DNA of 56,982 nt, from the NCBI GenBank assembly GCA_964631125.1, contig CAZVYN010000016.1, positions 1-56,982 on the forward strand, read 5' to 3'. The stretch comes from CAZVYN01 sp964631125 (lineage in GTDB: Bacteria; Eisenbacteria; RBG-16-71-46; CAIMUX01). A program made the position numbers and the translations under genes. The notes under the pieces are model-generated. The model had not been told where the DNA came from. It saw only the letters and a program-made list of their open reading frames with translations, and did no database searches. Shown in pieces: positions 1-9,032 of the stretch; position 1 is the stretch's first letter; every line of letters starts with the position of its first letter.

Positions 1-929
1 CAGAGCGGCGCCTGCACGATGTCAGGGATCGCGCCGACGCTCGTCGCGACGAGCGGCAGCCCCGCCGCCATCGCCTCCAGCACAGAAAGCGGGAGCGCTT
101 CGTTGCGCGACGGCAGGACGAAGAGATCGGCGTTCCACAGATAGGGGCGGATTTCCATCTGGGCGCCGGCGAACTCGACCGACTCCGCGATCCCCAGCGA
201 GACACACTGCGCTTCCAGCTCGGCGCGCAGCGGGCCGTCGCCCACCAGCACCAACCGGACATCCGGAAATTCGGCGCGCACGGCGACCCAGGCTCGCAGG
301 AGGGTCGCGTGGTTTTTCACGTCGGTCAAACTGGCGACGCTCACGACGGAGCGAAGCACGGCGTCGCCGGGTCGCGAACTCGACGCGGCCCTCGCGAACT
401 CGTCGGGCCGCGCAAATGCTGAGGCGTCGATGCCGTTCGGCACCGTCTCGATCACCTCCGGTCCGAGGCCGATCCGTTTGCGCAGAAAATCACGCTGCGA
501 GGCGTTGAGCACGAGGACGCGATCGGCCCGGTGGAAGAGCACGCGGTCGGTCAGGACGCGAAGGCGGCTGTGATTTCGCACGAAGCGACTGCTGTGCACG
601 TGCACGAGCACGCCCGACTCGGGCGCGCAGAGACCGAGCAGCCGTCCCCACACGCTCGCTTCGTAGCTGTGGGCGTGGATGATCTCCGGACGGAACTCGC
701 GCAACGCGCCCCAGAGGAAGCGGAGGATCCCCGGATCCAAACGGCTCGTACGCCGCAAAGCGCGAGCCGACATGCCCGGAGGGAGCGGGCGTTCGAGCAA
801 TGGTCCGTTGTCGCGGTTGGCGAGCAGCAAGACGTCGTGACCGCGACGCGCCAGCTCGCTCCCGAGGGCGAATCCGAAGTTCTCGGCGCCGCCAACCTTC
901 GTCTGGGCGACGAGCTGCAAGATCCTCAT
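1..929 (-). CDS. Glycosyltransferase family 4, C-terminus cut by the window edge
   Basis: The protein starts MRILQLVAQTKVGGAENF, the usual N-terminal Rossmann strand and glycine loop of GT4 (GT-B fold) enzymes that move a sugar from an NDP-sugar to a growing glycan. Towards the window edge it has VPNGID, LVLVGDGPLRAELE and an E-x7-E type segment (NEALPLSVLEAMAAGLP), the nucleotide-sugar site of the C-terminal domain. About 309 residues are visible, and the last 60 to 80 lie beyond base 1. The ATG at 929 is the first start that keeps the whole N-terminal domain. The gene diverges from the GT2 gene at 1037, about 107 bp away. It is probably cytoplasmic and membrane-associated in capsule, O-antigen or exopolysaccharide synthesis; the acceptor is unknown. 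Confidence 0.9.
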   Translation of the reverse strand, partial: MRILQLVAQTKVGGAENFGFALGSELARRGHDVLLLANRDNGPLLERPLPPGMSARALRRTSRLDPGILRFLWGALREFRPEIIHAHSYEASVWGRLLGLCAPESGVLVHVHSSRFVRNHSRLRVLTDRVLFHRADRVLVLNASQRDFLRKRIGLGPEVIETVPNGIDASAFARPDEFARAASSSRPGDAVLRSVVSVASLTDVKNHATLLRAWVAVRAEFPDVRLVLVGDGPLRAELEAQCVSLGIAESVEFAGAQMEIRPYLWNADLFVLPSRNEALPLSVLEAMAAGLPLVATSVGAIPDIVQAPL

Positions 930-1036
930 CGGAGGGTCTCCCGGCGGCAGGCGCCTGGCGTTCTCTCGCCGCCCTTGTTAGTGTGCCTGACGCCCGATCG
1001 ATTCGCGCGCGCCTGAGCCTGTGAAGGAAACCCCGC

Positions 1037-1723
1037 TTGTCGCTCCAGCTCTCCGTCGTCATTCCCGTCTACAACGAGATCGAGACGATCCAGATCATCC
1101 TGGATCGCGTCCTGGCCGCGCCCTACGACAAGGAGCTGCTGGTCGTGGACGACTGTTCGACGGACGGCACGCGCGCGTGGCTGCAGACCTACTCCCATCC
1201 ACAGGTGCGCATCTTCTTCCACGATGTGAATCGGGGGAAGGGCGCGGCGATCCGCACCGCCATCGGGCACGCGTCCAAGGATGTCGTGATCATCCAAGAC
1301 GCCGATCTGGAGTACGACCCCGCCGAGTACGATCGACTCGTCGATCCGATCGAACGAGGCCTCGCCGACGTCGTCTACGGTTCTCGTTTCCTGGGCGGAC
1401 CGCACCGAGTCCTCTTCTTCTGGCACTCGGTCGGCAATCGCGTGCTCACCACGCTCTCCAACATGACGACGAACCTGAACCTGACCGACATGGAGACCTG
1501 CTACAAGGCGTTCCGACGCGAGGTCATCCAGGCGATTCCGCTGCGCTCCGATCGCTTCGGGTTCGAACCCGAGATCACGGCGAAGGTCGCTCGGCGCAAT
1601 CTGCGCATCTTCGAGACGCCGATCTCCTACTACGGCCGCACCTACGCCGAAGGGAAGAAGATCACCTGGCGCGACGGCGTGAACGCGATCTGGTGCATCG
1701 TCCGCTTCGCCGCGCGCGACTGA
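1037..1723 (+). CDS. Glycosyltransferase family 2 (dolichyl-phosphate-mannose synthase type)
   Basis: This is a 228-residue GT-A enzyme. LSVVIPVYNEIETIQ at the N-terminus, VVDDCSTDGT, the ADLEYDP metal/nucleotide motif and YGSRFLGG follow the order seen in DPM1-like GT2 proteins, which load a polyprenyl phosphate with a sugar or act on glycan precursors. There are no C-terminal transmembrane helices, so it is the short, soluble-catalytic form. The start chosen is TTG at 1037, because AAGGA lies about 8 bases upstream and the conserved beta strand begins five residues later; no ATG fits. It sits between a GT4 gene and a pyruvyl transferase gene, so a role in surface glycan assembly is likely. 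Confidence 0.9.
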   Translation: MSLQLSVVIPVYNEIETIQIILDRVLAAPYDKELLVVDDCSTDGTRAWLQTYSHPQVRIFFHDVNRGKGAAIRTAIGHASKDVVIIQDADLEYDPAEYDRLVDPIERGLADVVYGSRFLGGPHRVLFFWHSVGNRVLTTLSNMTTNLNLTDMETCYKAFRREVIQAIPLRSDRFGFEPEITAKVARRNLRIFETPISYYGRTYAEGKKITWRDGVNAIWCIVRFAARD

Positions 1724-1755
1724 TCCGAGAGCAGGACGCCGGCTCGTCGGACGAC

Positions 1756-3036
1756 TCATACGCCGGCCCATCCCCTCACTCGCCCGAGACCTCGATCGAA
1801 GACCCGCCCGATCGAGCCCCGCCAGTCGCGCGGAAGCTCCAACGCACGCGCCGCGCGTTCGACCGCTGACGCCGTGATCGGAGAGAGTTCGCGAGCATCC
1901 TTCCACCCCGCCGCCTCGGAGGCCGCACCGCGCAACTCGGCCGCCCGAAGGCGGGCCAGGTCGAGCAGTCGCGCTCCTTCGCCGGGCGCCCAGGCGCGGG
2001 TCACGCAGGCGGGAAGTCGCGCCACGTCGTCTTCGGTCGGTTGCAGCGTCCATGCGGAAAGACCGCTGCTGTGCGCCCAGGCGCTCACCTTGGGCGAGTA
2101 GGCGATCGGCACGACCGGCGTACCGACCATGGATGCGAGGATGCCGACGTGGAGGCGCATCGCCACTGCCACGCGCGCGCGCCGCAACTCGTCCGACAGC
2201 TCGTCGACCGTGATCCTGCGATCCATCGGCGCCGAGTCGAGTCCGCTGTGCACGTGCGGAGCGAGCGCGTCGAACGCGCGGGCGTCGTCGTCGCGAGGAT
2301 GGCCGAGAGCACGCTGCCACGCGCCGACCATCGGTAAGAACCTCCAGCGGATCGACTCGCGCTCCGCCGTCTCGTCCAGCGCCGCGCCCAACGCGGCGTA
2401 GAACGCCACGCCCCATCGCGCCGAGTTGCCTTCGGGAGTCCGCAACGAGACCAGTCCGATCCGCTCGCGGCCCGCGGTCGCGCGATCGGTCGACTCGGTC
2501 GACTCGGTCGAGAGATACGCCAGGTCCGGCAGCGTCCGCACTCGATCTGCCGGGAGACCGAGTTCGACAAGTCGCGTGGCGGAGTCGTCATCGCGCGCCC
2601 AGGCCGCGGCGACGCCGGGCAGAACTTGTCGCCACAGCGCAACCACGGCCGGAGGGCAGCGGTGCAGGTTGACCCCGATTCCGAGCAGGACGGTGGGCCG
2701 CCGGAGGATCTCGGCCGCTCGCGCCAAGAGCGCGTACTGCGGCGCGTTCGTGATCAGATCGCCGGCGCCGATGATGAGCGCGCGGCACTCACTCAGCGTC
2801 ACCGCCACGAGGCGTCGGCCTTCTGGCGACTCCAAGAGCGCCGCCGACAGCTTCGCCCCGGCGCAGTCTTCCCAAGGCGCGGTCTGTGAGGCGAAGTCAG
2901 CGAACGAAGCGGGGGCCGCCTGTCCCAGTGTTTGTCCCAGTGTTTGTCCCTGACGGACGACGCTCCGCACCGCTTCAGCGAGCAGATCGTCGCCCGCGTT
3001 GATCCGGGTCGCGTGGGCATGCAGGTAGTGATGCAT
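1756..3036 (-). CDS. Polysaccharide pyruvyl transferase family protein
   Basis: This 426-residue protein begins MHHYLHAHATRINAGDDLL; the N-x-G-D signature near residues 13-16 is typical of the CsaB/WcaK polysaccharide pyruvyl transferase family. The C-terminal half carries AVAMRLHVGILASMVGTPVVPIAYSPKV, split here as AMRLHVGILASMVG and VPIAYSPKV, the GT-B-like conserved core with the invariant R-x-H. Family members transfer pyruvate from phosphoenolpyruvate to sugars of surface polymers as a ketal. The gene is 28 bp downstream of the FnIII gene and could be co-transcribed with it. The glycan acceptor cannot be read from sequence. Confidence 0.87.
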   Translation of the reverse strand: MHHYLHAHATRINAGDDLLAEAVRSVVRQGQTLGQTLGQAAPASFADFASQTAPWEDCAGAKLSAALLESPEGRRLVAVTLSECRALIIGAGDLITNAPQYALLARAAEILRRPTVLLGIGVNLHRCPPAVVALWRQVLPGVAAAWARDDDSATRLVELGLPADRVRTLPDLAYLSTESTESTDRATAGRERIGLVSLRTPEGNSARWGVAFYAALGAALDETAERESIRWRFLPMVGAWQRALGHPRDDDARAFDALAPHVHSGLDSAPMDRRITVDELSDELRRARVAVAMRLHVGILASMVGTPVVPIAYSPKVSAWAHSSGLSAWTLQPTEDDVARLPACVTRAWAPGEGARLLDLARLRAAELRGAASEAAGWKDARELSPITASAVERAARALELPRDWRGSIGRVFDRGLGRVRGWAGV

Positions 3037-3063
3037 GGAAGTCCCTCTCCCAGGGACCTCGAC

Positions 3064-6000
3064 TCAACGCTCGGCCCGCACGACCACGACGCGGGCGACA
3101 TCGCTGCGCGTTCCGCTCTCGATGCGCAGGAAGTAGATGCCTGCGCCGAGCGCCTCGCGAGCGACGCCCGCGAGATCGAGCGACCACTCTTGTCGTCCCT
3201 CTCCGTTCGCCTGCTGGCGCGATTCGCCGAGCGAACGACCGGTCGCATCATACAGCCCGATGCGGACCTCGCCCGTGCCGCTCGCGCCGTACGCGATGTG
3301 GAGCGTCCCCGGGCAGGGGTTCGGGAAGACTCCGAAGAGGCCGAGGCCCATCTCCGGGACCACCACGAGCATCGGCTCCAGGTACTGGCTGCCGCTCGAG
3401 GTCCCGACTGCCTCGACCCAGTAGAGATAGGCGCCGGGAGGCGGCAGCGGGTTGTCGTCGAATCGATGCGGTCCGACTCCCGGCAACAGTTCGTCGGTGA
3501 GCAGAGTCGTGAAGTCGGGATGCGGCGTGTCGTCGTCGTGGCTCGCGACGACGAGCGGGTCGGTCGGCAGCGCCTCCCGCCAGACGTTGAAGCCTTCGAG
3601 ATCATCGCGGCCGCGCACCGACCAGCGGAGAGTGACGCTGCCGCTGCGCGGGTCGATCGGTTCGGCGACGAGCAGATCGACCACGAGCACCGGTCCGTTC
3701 GGATCGATCGGAGTCAGCACCGGCACCAAGAGAGACTGCTCCGCCGTCAGCGTGGAGCGATTGCCGGCCGCGTCGCGCGCGCGCACGGCGTAGAAGTAGC
3801 GTGCGCCGTTCGTGACGGTCGAGTCGCTCCACGAGACGCCGGCGATCCCTTCGACCAACGGCGTCAGGCTCGGCTCGATCTCACCCCGTCGCCAGACGTC
3901 GTAGCCGACGACATCGGCCGACGAACTCGCGCCCCAGTTCATGACCACGAACGGCTCGACCCATTCGAGCGCGACCGCGTTGGGCGGAGCAGGCGGAGAG
4001 AGATCCTGGTCCAACGGCGTCGTCAGCGACACGACCGCACCGAACGGCCCCACGTTGCCCGCTTCATCCCGGACGCGGAGCGCGACGTAGTAGGTGGTTC
4101 CGGCGTCGAGTCCGACCCAGTCGAACGACTGGACGCGGCCCGCGCTGTCGGGCGCCGGCAGTCCGGCGATCGAGTCGATCACGCCCCAACCGAGCGTCGT
4201 ATCGAACGGCGAGCGCGACCACCGCGCCTCGTACCGCGCAGCGCGACCACTCGTGCTGTCGTCTCCCACGGCGGTCCAGAGCAAGCGCAGTGTATGCGGC
4301 CCGACGGCGTATCCCTCGAGGTTGCTGATCTGAGCAGGCGACGTCGTGTCGATTTCCGGCGTCGGCTCGATCGAGTCGGCCGGGGTCGCGATGAACGCTT
4401 CGTTCGAGAAGACCGACTGGTTGCCGACCGCGTCGAGGGCGAAGATCCCGAAGGCGAAGTGGCGTCCGCCGGGCAGGCCCCGCAGGTCGATCGCCTCTTC
4501 GAACCCGGGTTCGGCGCCGGCCACGACGAGCGACTCCCATTCCGCGCCCTGCCAGTCGACGGTGATGATCTCATCCTGCGTCCATTGCGTGGCGAGGATG
4601 CGATAGGTCGAGACCGACGAGGCCTCGCGCTCCGGCCGCGGATCGGACGGCGCCGTGAACGAGAGTCGAGCCACGTAGAGCGAGCCGAATTCGGAGGCCG
4701 GAGGCGGATCCGAGTTCATGAGTTCCGCGGACAGATCGGTCACCGCGTTCGGCGGGAGAGTGTCGGCGGGCCATGGGAGCGCGAGCGGATCGGTCAGTGC
4801 GATCTCACCGACGTTGCCCGACTCGTCTACCGCGAGGAGCCCGAAGACGAGGAAGAGTCCGGGCGGGAGATCCGAGAGCTCCAGCGTTTCCCCGACCCCC
4901 GCGGGGGCCGGCGTCAAGCTGGCGGCGACGCTGTCGCCGTCACTCCAGTCGAAGGCGCCGGCCACGAGCACGGAAGAGTCCGGATTGGTGAAGACGCGGA
5001 GGCGATACTCCGCCGCCTGTCCGACCGCTCCATCGTCGCCGGGGGCATTCCAGGTGAGTCGACCGTGATGCGGGTCGAGTCCGACGAACTCGAACCCGGT
5101 CGGCGCGGCCGGCCCAGTGGTGTCCGCGGGCGGAGGCGGCGGGTCGATAATCAACGGCAAGGTCCTGGCGACCGAGACATTCGAGAGCGCGCTGGCGTTG
5201 CCGCGACTGTCGACGCTCCTCAGCGCGAAGGCATAAGTCGTGTCCGGCAGGAGATTCACGAGAGACAACTGCGCGGACAGACCAGGATCACTCGGGAACG
5301 GCGTCGCCAGCGTCGTCGCTCCGTCCCAGGTGGTCGCATCGAGCGAGTCCAGGCGATAGCGCAGGTCATAGCCCGCAACCTTGGTCGAGCCGGTCGAGAA
5401 GGGAGTCAACGAATCGGCCGGGGTCGTCCAGAGGAGGAGCAACGACGAGGTCGTGACCAGGTCGGCGTGCAGGTCCGCCACCGCGTGGGGCGCCGCGGTA
5501 TCCGGCGGCCGGACCGTGCGGCCCTGGGCCACGTTGGAAATCAGCGCCGTGTTCCCGATCTCATCGGTCGCGGTGACTCCGAAGTAATAGAGGAGGTCGA
5601 CGCCGAGGTTCGCGACACGCATCGTCTCGACGCTGCCCGCAGCGGCCGGCAGGGGCTCACCGGAGATCGGCGTGGCAGCGGCCCAGGTCGCACTCGTGAG
5701 CGGGAAGCTCGCATAGCGCAGGTCGTAGGTCGTCGCCGTGCCTGACGCGCCGTCGTCGCCGGGAGCGATCCACTCGAGGCTGATCCAATTGGGGCCGGCT
5801 TCGTCGACACTGAGACTCGTCACCGCGGCGGGGGGGATCTCGTCCACGGCGATCGGCTCGGGCGGCGTCGTGAAGATCACTCCGTTGGAGAAGATCGACC
5901 AGTTGCCCGCGGCGTCGCTGGATCGAATGCGTGAGTAGTACCGAGTCGACCACTCGAGCCCGCCGAGTTGGAACAGCTCGCGCTCACCCGGATATCCCGG

Positions 6001-8136
6001 CGTCGGGCCGGGCAGGACCATCGGGGCGCCGGGACCGTCCACCGGGATCGGCGACTGGCTCACATGGACCTGGTACGACGTGGCGCGCACGTCGACGAGA
6101 AGTGAATCGTGCGGAGCGGTCCAGCGGAGCAGAGGCAGACCGGAGCCCATCTCCAGCGTCAGGTCGAGCACCTTGGTCGGCGGTAGCACGTCGGGGGGCG
6201 CTTCGGTCTCGCCGGAAGGGACGTTGGAGAGCGGGCTCGTATTGCCCACCTCGTCGACGACCTTCATGGCGAAGTAGTAGCGCTGGCCGCTGTTCAAACC
6301 CTCGACCCACATCGTTTGCGGGGTTCCACCGAGAGCCGGGGAAGGGACTCCCGACACCATCGGGGACTGCGCGAAGTTGCTCGCGGTGATCGTCGCGGTC
6401 GAGTAACGGACGTCGAAGTGATGCGCGGTGCCGGACTGGCCGTCATCCCCGGTTGCCGTCCACATGAGGCGCAGACGCGTCTCGTCGGATTCGGCGACGG
6501 AGAGATTGGTCACGGCGCTGGGATTCGTGTTGTCCCCCCCAACGGCGGTCGTGGCCTGGACGACATTCGAGAGCACGCTCGGGTTCGGCACCTCGTCTTC
6601 GACCTTCAGCGCGAAGTAGTAGCTCGTTTGCGGGGAGAGCCCGCCGACCACGAACGACTCCGTCTGTCCCGGGAGCTTCGGCGCCGGCTCGTTGTTCGCG
6701 GGAATCGCGGCTGCCCATGTCGCGGTCGTGATGGGCGAGAGCGCGTAGCGAAGGTCGTAACGCGTCGCGCGCCCGGTGGTCCCGTCGTCCCCCACCGCGG
6801 TCCAGGTCAGGGTCACGCCCGTGGATGCAGCAGAGGTCTTGGCCAGGGTCGTGACCGCGGCCGGCGCCGTTTGATCGGGCGGGAGCAGCGTCTTCTTGGA
6901 CGGCACGTTCGAGAGCGCGCTGAAATTCAACGCCTCGTCCCTGACCTTGAGACCGAAGTAGTAGGTCGTGTTCGGGGTCAGGCCGTTCACGGTGACGGTC
7001 TCCGGCTGGCCCGCCGGCTTCGGGTTCGGTTCTCCGCTGATCGTCGTCGCCGCGGCCCAGTTCGCGGAGGTCAGCGGCGAAATGGAGTAGCGCGCCTCGT
7101 AGGCGGCCGCGGTTCCGACCAAACCGTCATCCCCGACGGAGGTCCAGTTGAGCACGATGCTCGTCGACGTGGTGGTCCCGGCCGCGAGCGTCGTCACGTT
7201 CGCCGGCGCCGTGGTGTCGACCCCGGGGAGTGTCGCGCCGGCCGCCACATTCGAGAGGCCGCTCCAGGTCGGGATCTCGTCCGAGACCTTGATCGCGAAG
7301 AAATAGGTCGTCTGCGCCGACAGACCGTTGACAGTGAACGTCTCGCTCTGCCCGCTGGTCTTCGGCGCCGGTTCGCCGGTCACCGTCGTCGCCGACCCCC
7401 AGTTCGCACTCGTGATCGACGCCAGCGAGTAGCGGATGTCGTAACTCGTCGCCTTGCCGATGAGGCCGTCATCGCCGACCGCGGTCCAGACGAGCGTCGC
7501 GCTCGAGGCGGTCGTCAGGCTGACGGCGAGCGTCGTGACGCTCGCGGGAGCGGTTACGTCCACGGCCTGCGGCGGCGCACCGCTCGGCAGGTTGGAGATC
7601 AGACTCCAGTTGCTCAATTCGTCGGCCGTCCTCAGAGCGAGGTAGTAGGTCGTGCCCGGAGAGAGCCCGTTCAACGAGAAGCTCTCGGGCTGCCCGGAGT
7701 TCTGCGGCGTCGGCTCGCCCGACGCCTGGAGCGCGCTGTTGAAGTTGGCCACCGTGATCGCGCTGGTCGAGTAACGCAGGTCATAGGTCGACGCGCGACC
7801 TACGGCGCCGTCATCGCCGGGCGCAGTCCACGAGAGGGTGAGCGAGGTTCCGGTCGCTCCCGAAACCGCGAGGTTGACGACAGGTGAAGGAGGGATCTGA
7901 TCCGGCAGCGAGCCGTCGGCCCGTACGTGGAGCAGGCCGGCGCCGGGCGCAGAGAACTCGAGGACACCGGCCGATCCCGAAGGAGTCTCCAGATACAGTT
8001 CGCCGTCGATCCGGACTTCGAACGTTCGCGCCTTGGCCAGGCCAAGGACGATATGCCGCGCGGTCGCCCAGGCGTCACTGCCCAGGGCAAAAACACAGGC
8101 AAAGCCAAGCCCAAGGGCCAAGCCCTTGTTCCTCAT
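3064..8136 (-). CDS. Secreted giant fibronectin type III repeat protein with FlgD/T9SS-like C-terminal domain
   Basis: The product has 1690 residues. The ATG at 8136 gives a signal peptide (MRNKGLALGLGFACVFALG, cleavage near AWA) and has a GGGAG ribosome site; an upstream in-frame ATG at 8229 would bury the signal peptide. After a small beta module (to about residue 65) come about 13 fibronectin III-like units of 95 to 125 residues, most marked by a W-T-A-x-G-D-D-G loop and a T-Y-Y-F-A/G-x-K-V strand. The last 90 residues (GVFPNPCPG, then GLYDATGR and GIYFLRIESG) form the FlgD-Ig or Por-sorting type domain common on secreted FCB-group proteins. No catalytic domain is visible. A structural or adhesive role at the cell surface is likely. 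The near-identical repeats make the gene prone to recombination. Confidence 0.9.
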   Translation of the reverse strand: MRNKGLALGLGFACVFALGSDAWATARHIVLGLAKARTFEVRIDGELYLETPSGSAGVLEFSAPGAGLLHVRADGSLPDQIPPSPVVNLAVSGATGTSLTLSWTAPGDDGAVGRASTYDLRYSTSAITVANFNSALQASGEPTPQNSGQPESFSLNGLSPGTTYYLALRTADELSNWSLISNLPSGAPPQAVDVTAPASVTTLAVSLTTASSATLVWTAVGDDGLIGKATSYDIRYSLASITSANWGSATTVTGEPAPKTSGQSETFTVNGLSAQTTYFFAIKVSDEIPTWSGLSNVAAGATLPGVDTTAPANVTTLAAGTTTSTSIVLNWTSVGDDGLVGTAAAYEARYSISPLTSANWAAATTISGEPNPKPAGQPETVTVNGLTPNTTYYFGLKVRDEALNFSALSNVPSKKTLLPPDQTAPAAVTTLAKTSAASTGVTLTWTAVGDDGTTGRATRYDLRYALSPITTATWAAAIPANNEPAPKLPGQTESFVVGGLSPQTSYYFALKVEDEVPNPSVLSNVVQATTAVGGDNTNPSAVTNLSVAESDETRLRLMWTATGDDGQSGTAHHFDVRYSTATITASNFAQSPMVSGVPSPALGGTPQTMWVEGLNSGQRYYFAMKVVDEVGNTSPLSNVPSGETEAPPDVLPPTKVLDLTLEMGSGLPLLRWTAPHDSLLVDVRATSYQVHVSQSPIPVDGPGAPMVLPGPTPGYPGERELFQLGGLEWSTRYYSRIRSSDAAGNWSIFSNGVIFTTPPEPIAVDEIPPAAVTSLSVDEAGPNWISLEWIAPGDDGASGTATTYDLRYASFPLTSATWAAATPISGEPLPAAAGSVETMRVANLGVDLLYYFGVTATDEIGNTALISNVAQGRTVRPPDTAAPHAVADLHADLVTTSSLLLLWTTPADSLTPFSTGSTKVAGYDLRYRLDSLDATTWDGATTLATPFPSDPGLSAQLSLVNLLPDTTYAFALRSVDSRGNASALSNVSVARTLPLIIDPPPPPADTTGPAAPTGFEFVGLDPHHGRLTWNAPGDDGAVGQAAEYRLRVFTNPDSSVLVAGAFDWSDGDSVAASLTPAPAGVGETLELSDLPPGLFLVFGLLAVDESGNVGEIALTDPLALPWPADTLPPNAVTDLSAELMNSDPPPASEFGSLYVARLSFTAPSDPRPEREASSVSTYRILATQWTQDEIITVDWQGAEWESLVVAGAEPGFEEAIDLRGLPGGRHFAFGIFALDAVGNQSVFSNEAFIATPADSIEPTPEIDTTSPAQISNLEGYAVGPHTLRLLWTAVGDDSTSGRAARYEARWSRSPFDTTLGWGVIDSIAGLPAPDSAGRVQSFDWVGLDAGTTYYVALRVRDEAGNVGPFGAVVSLTTPLDQDLSPPAPPNAVALEWVEPFVVMNWGASSSADVVGYDVWRRGEIEPSLTPLVEGIAGVSWSDSTVTNGARYFYAVRARDAAGNRSTLTAEQSLLVPVLTPIDPNGPVLVVDLLVAEPIDPRSGSVTLRWSVRGRDDLEGFNVWREALPTDPLVVASHDDDTPHPDFTTLLTDELLPGVGPHRFDDNPLPPPGAYLYWVEAVGTSSGSQYLEPMLVVVPEMGLGLFGVFPNPCPGTLHIAYGASGTGEVRIGLYDATGRSLGESRQQANGEGRQEWSLDLAGVAREALGAGIYFLRIESGTRSDVARVVVVRAER

Positions 8137-8436
8137 GGAGTGCTCCCTCGATGTATGGCGCGGAACAAGTCCGGCCCACCCGGCCTGAGTGGTGTTCGTT
8201 CCTTGAACCGGCCGGTAGGTGCTTGGCAATCGCTATTCCTAGAGGACTTCATCGGTTTCGGCAACCGAACAGTTGACGATTTTGGGCCGATTTGGCTTGT
8301 TACACGCGGTTTCAGAGGCCTCGAGCGTCTCAGCGGGAAATGACCCCTCGAGCTGGCACTCGCGTCTCGGCGCATGTCTCGTGCAAGCTGCCCCGCCTGG
8401 AGTGCGTACATTGCGAAAGAAAGGAAGGCGGGCAAA
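8137..8436. other. 300-bp divergent intergenic region
   Basis: This spacer separates the FnIII gene from the hypothetical gene at 8437. It must hold promoters for both. On the plus strand TTGACG at 8273-8278 is followed 18 bases on by TTGTTA, a weak match to a sigma-70 promoter. I see no terminator, repeat or convincing small gene. Confidence 0.35.
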
Positions 8437-8952
8437 GTGGCGGTTCTGATCGAAGCGATCAACTTGGTCATCCGCGCAGACGCGCTCGAGCGTCGCTATC
8501 CGGGGGGAATCGAGGCGCTCCTGGAGAACCCTCCGAATCCGTCGATCTGCGCCGATCGACATCTCTGCCGCATCGGGTTCATCGATGCCGAGGAACTCGA
8601 GCGGTTCGTCGACCGACTGGAGCGTTGCGGCCTCGCCGTGCTGGTGGAGAACCGTTTCGTCGACGCTGCGGTGGTCGACCAAGTGCAGGGGTTGGCTGGG
8701 GACTGCGATTGGCTCGACTTTGCCGGCGCCGCGGGACGTCCGGTCTACTGCTGGTTGCGCGGCGCCGATCCCGGCGCCGTGATGGTTCCAGAAGATTGGG
8801 AGTACGAGACCTCGCTCAGCCGTCGCTTCGGACGCACGACGAACGACTTCAGCGCCGCCACCCATCGTTTCCTGCGCACCGTTGACGGAGTTGATATCTA
8901 CGAGGACTCGAGCACGGGGGAAGAGGTCTTCTTCGGCCGCGCCGACCGCTGA
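8437..8952 (+). CDS. Conserved-looking hypothetical protein
   Basis: The product is about 171 residues and I do not recognise the family. GTG at 8437 is preferred because AAGGAAGG lies 9 bases upstream; a longer reading from 8374 adds 21 residues of poor character. The sequence is acidic, with a repeated aromatic/charged pattern (VLIEAINLVIRADALE near the start, then FIDAEELERFVDRLE and VPEDWEYETSLSRRFG). It has no signal peptide, no membrane segment and no cysteine motif, so it is probably cytoplasmic. It lies 80 bp before the polysaccharide deacetylase gene on the same strand, so the two may share a transcript. Confidence 0.6.
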   Translation: MAVLIEAINLVIRADALERRYPGGIEALLENPPNPSICADRHLCRIGFIDAEELERFVDRLERCGLAVLVENRFVDAAVVDQVQGLAGDCDWLDFAGAAGRPVYCWLRGADPGAVMVPEDWEYETSLSRRFGRTTNDFSAATHRFLRTVDGVDIYEDSSTGEEVFFGRADR

Positions 8953-9032
8953 GAGTCTGCGCTACGCTCCGACCGCATCGTCATCGCCCCGGCTGTCCGC
9001 CGGATCTCCAAGAGTTCGGCAGGAACCGCCGC

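Noticed and set aside
2932..7887. Very long open frames on the plus strand (937 and 523 codons) opposite the FnIII gene
   Set aside because: They are antisense shadows of GC-rich repeats, full of Arg, Asp and Gly without domain character, while the minus strand has a signal peptide and regular FnIII units.
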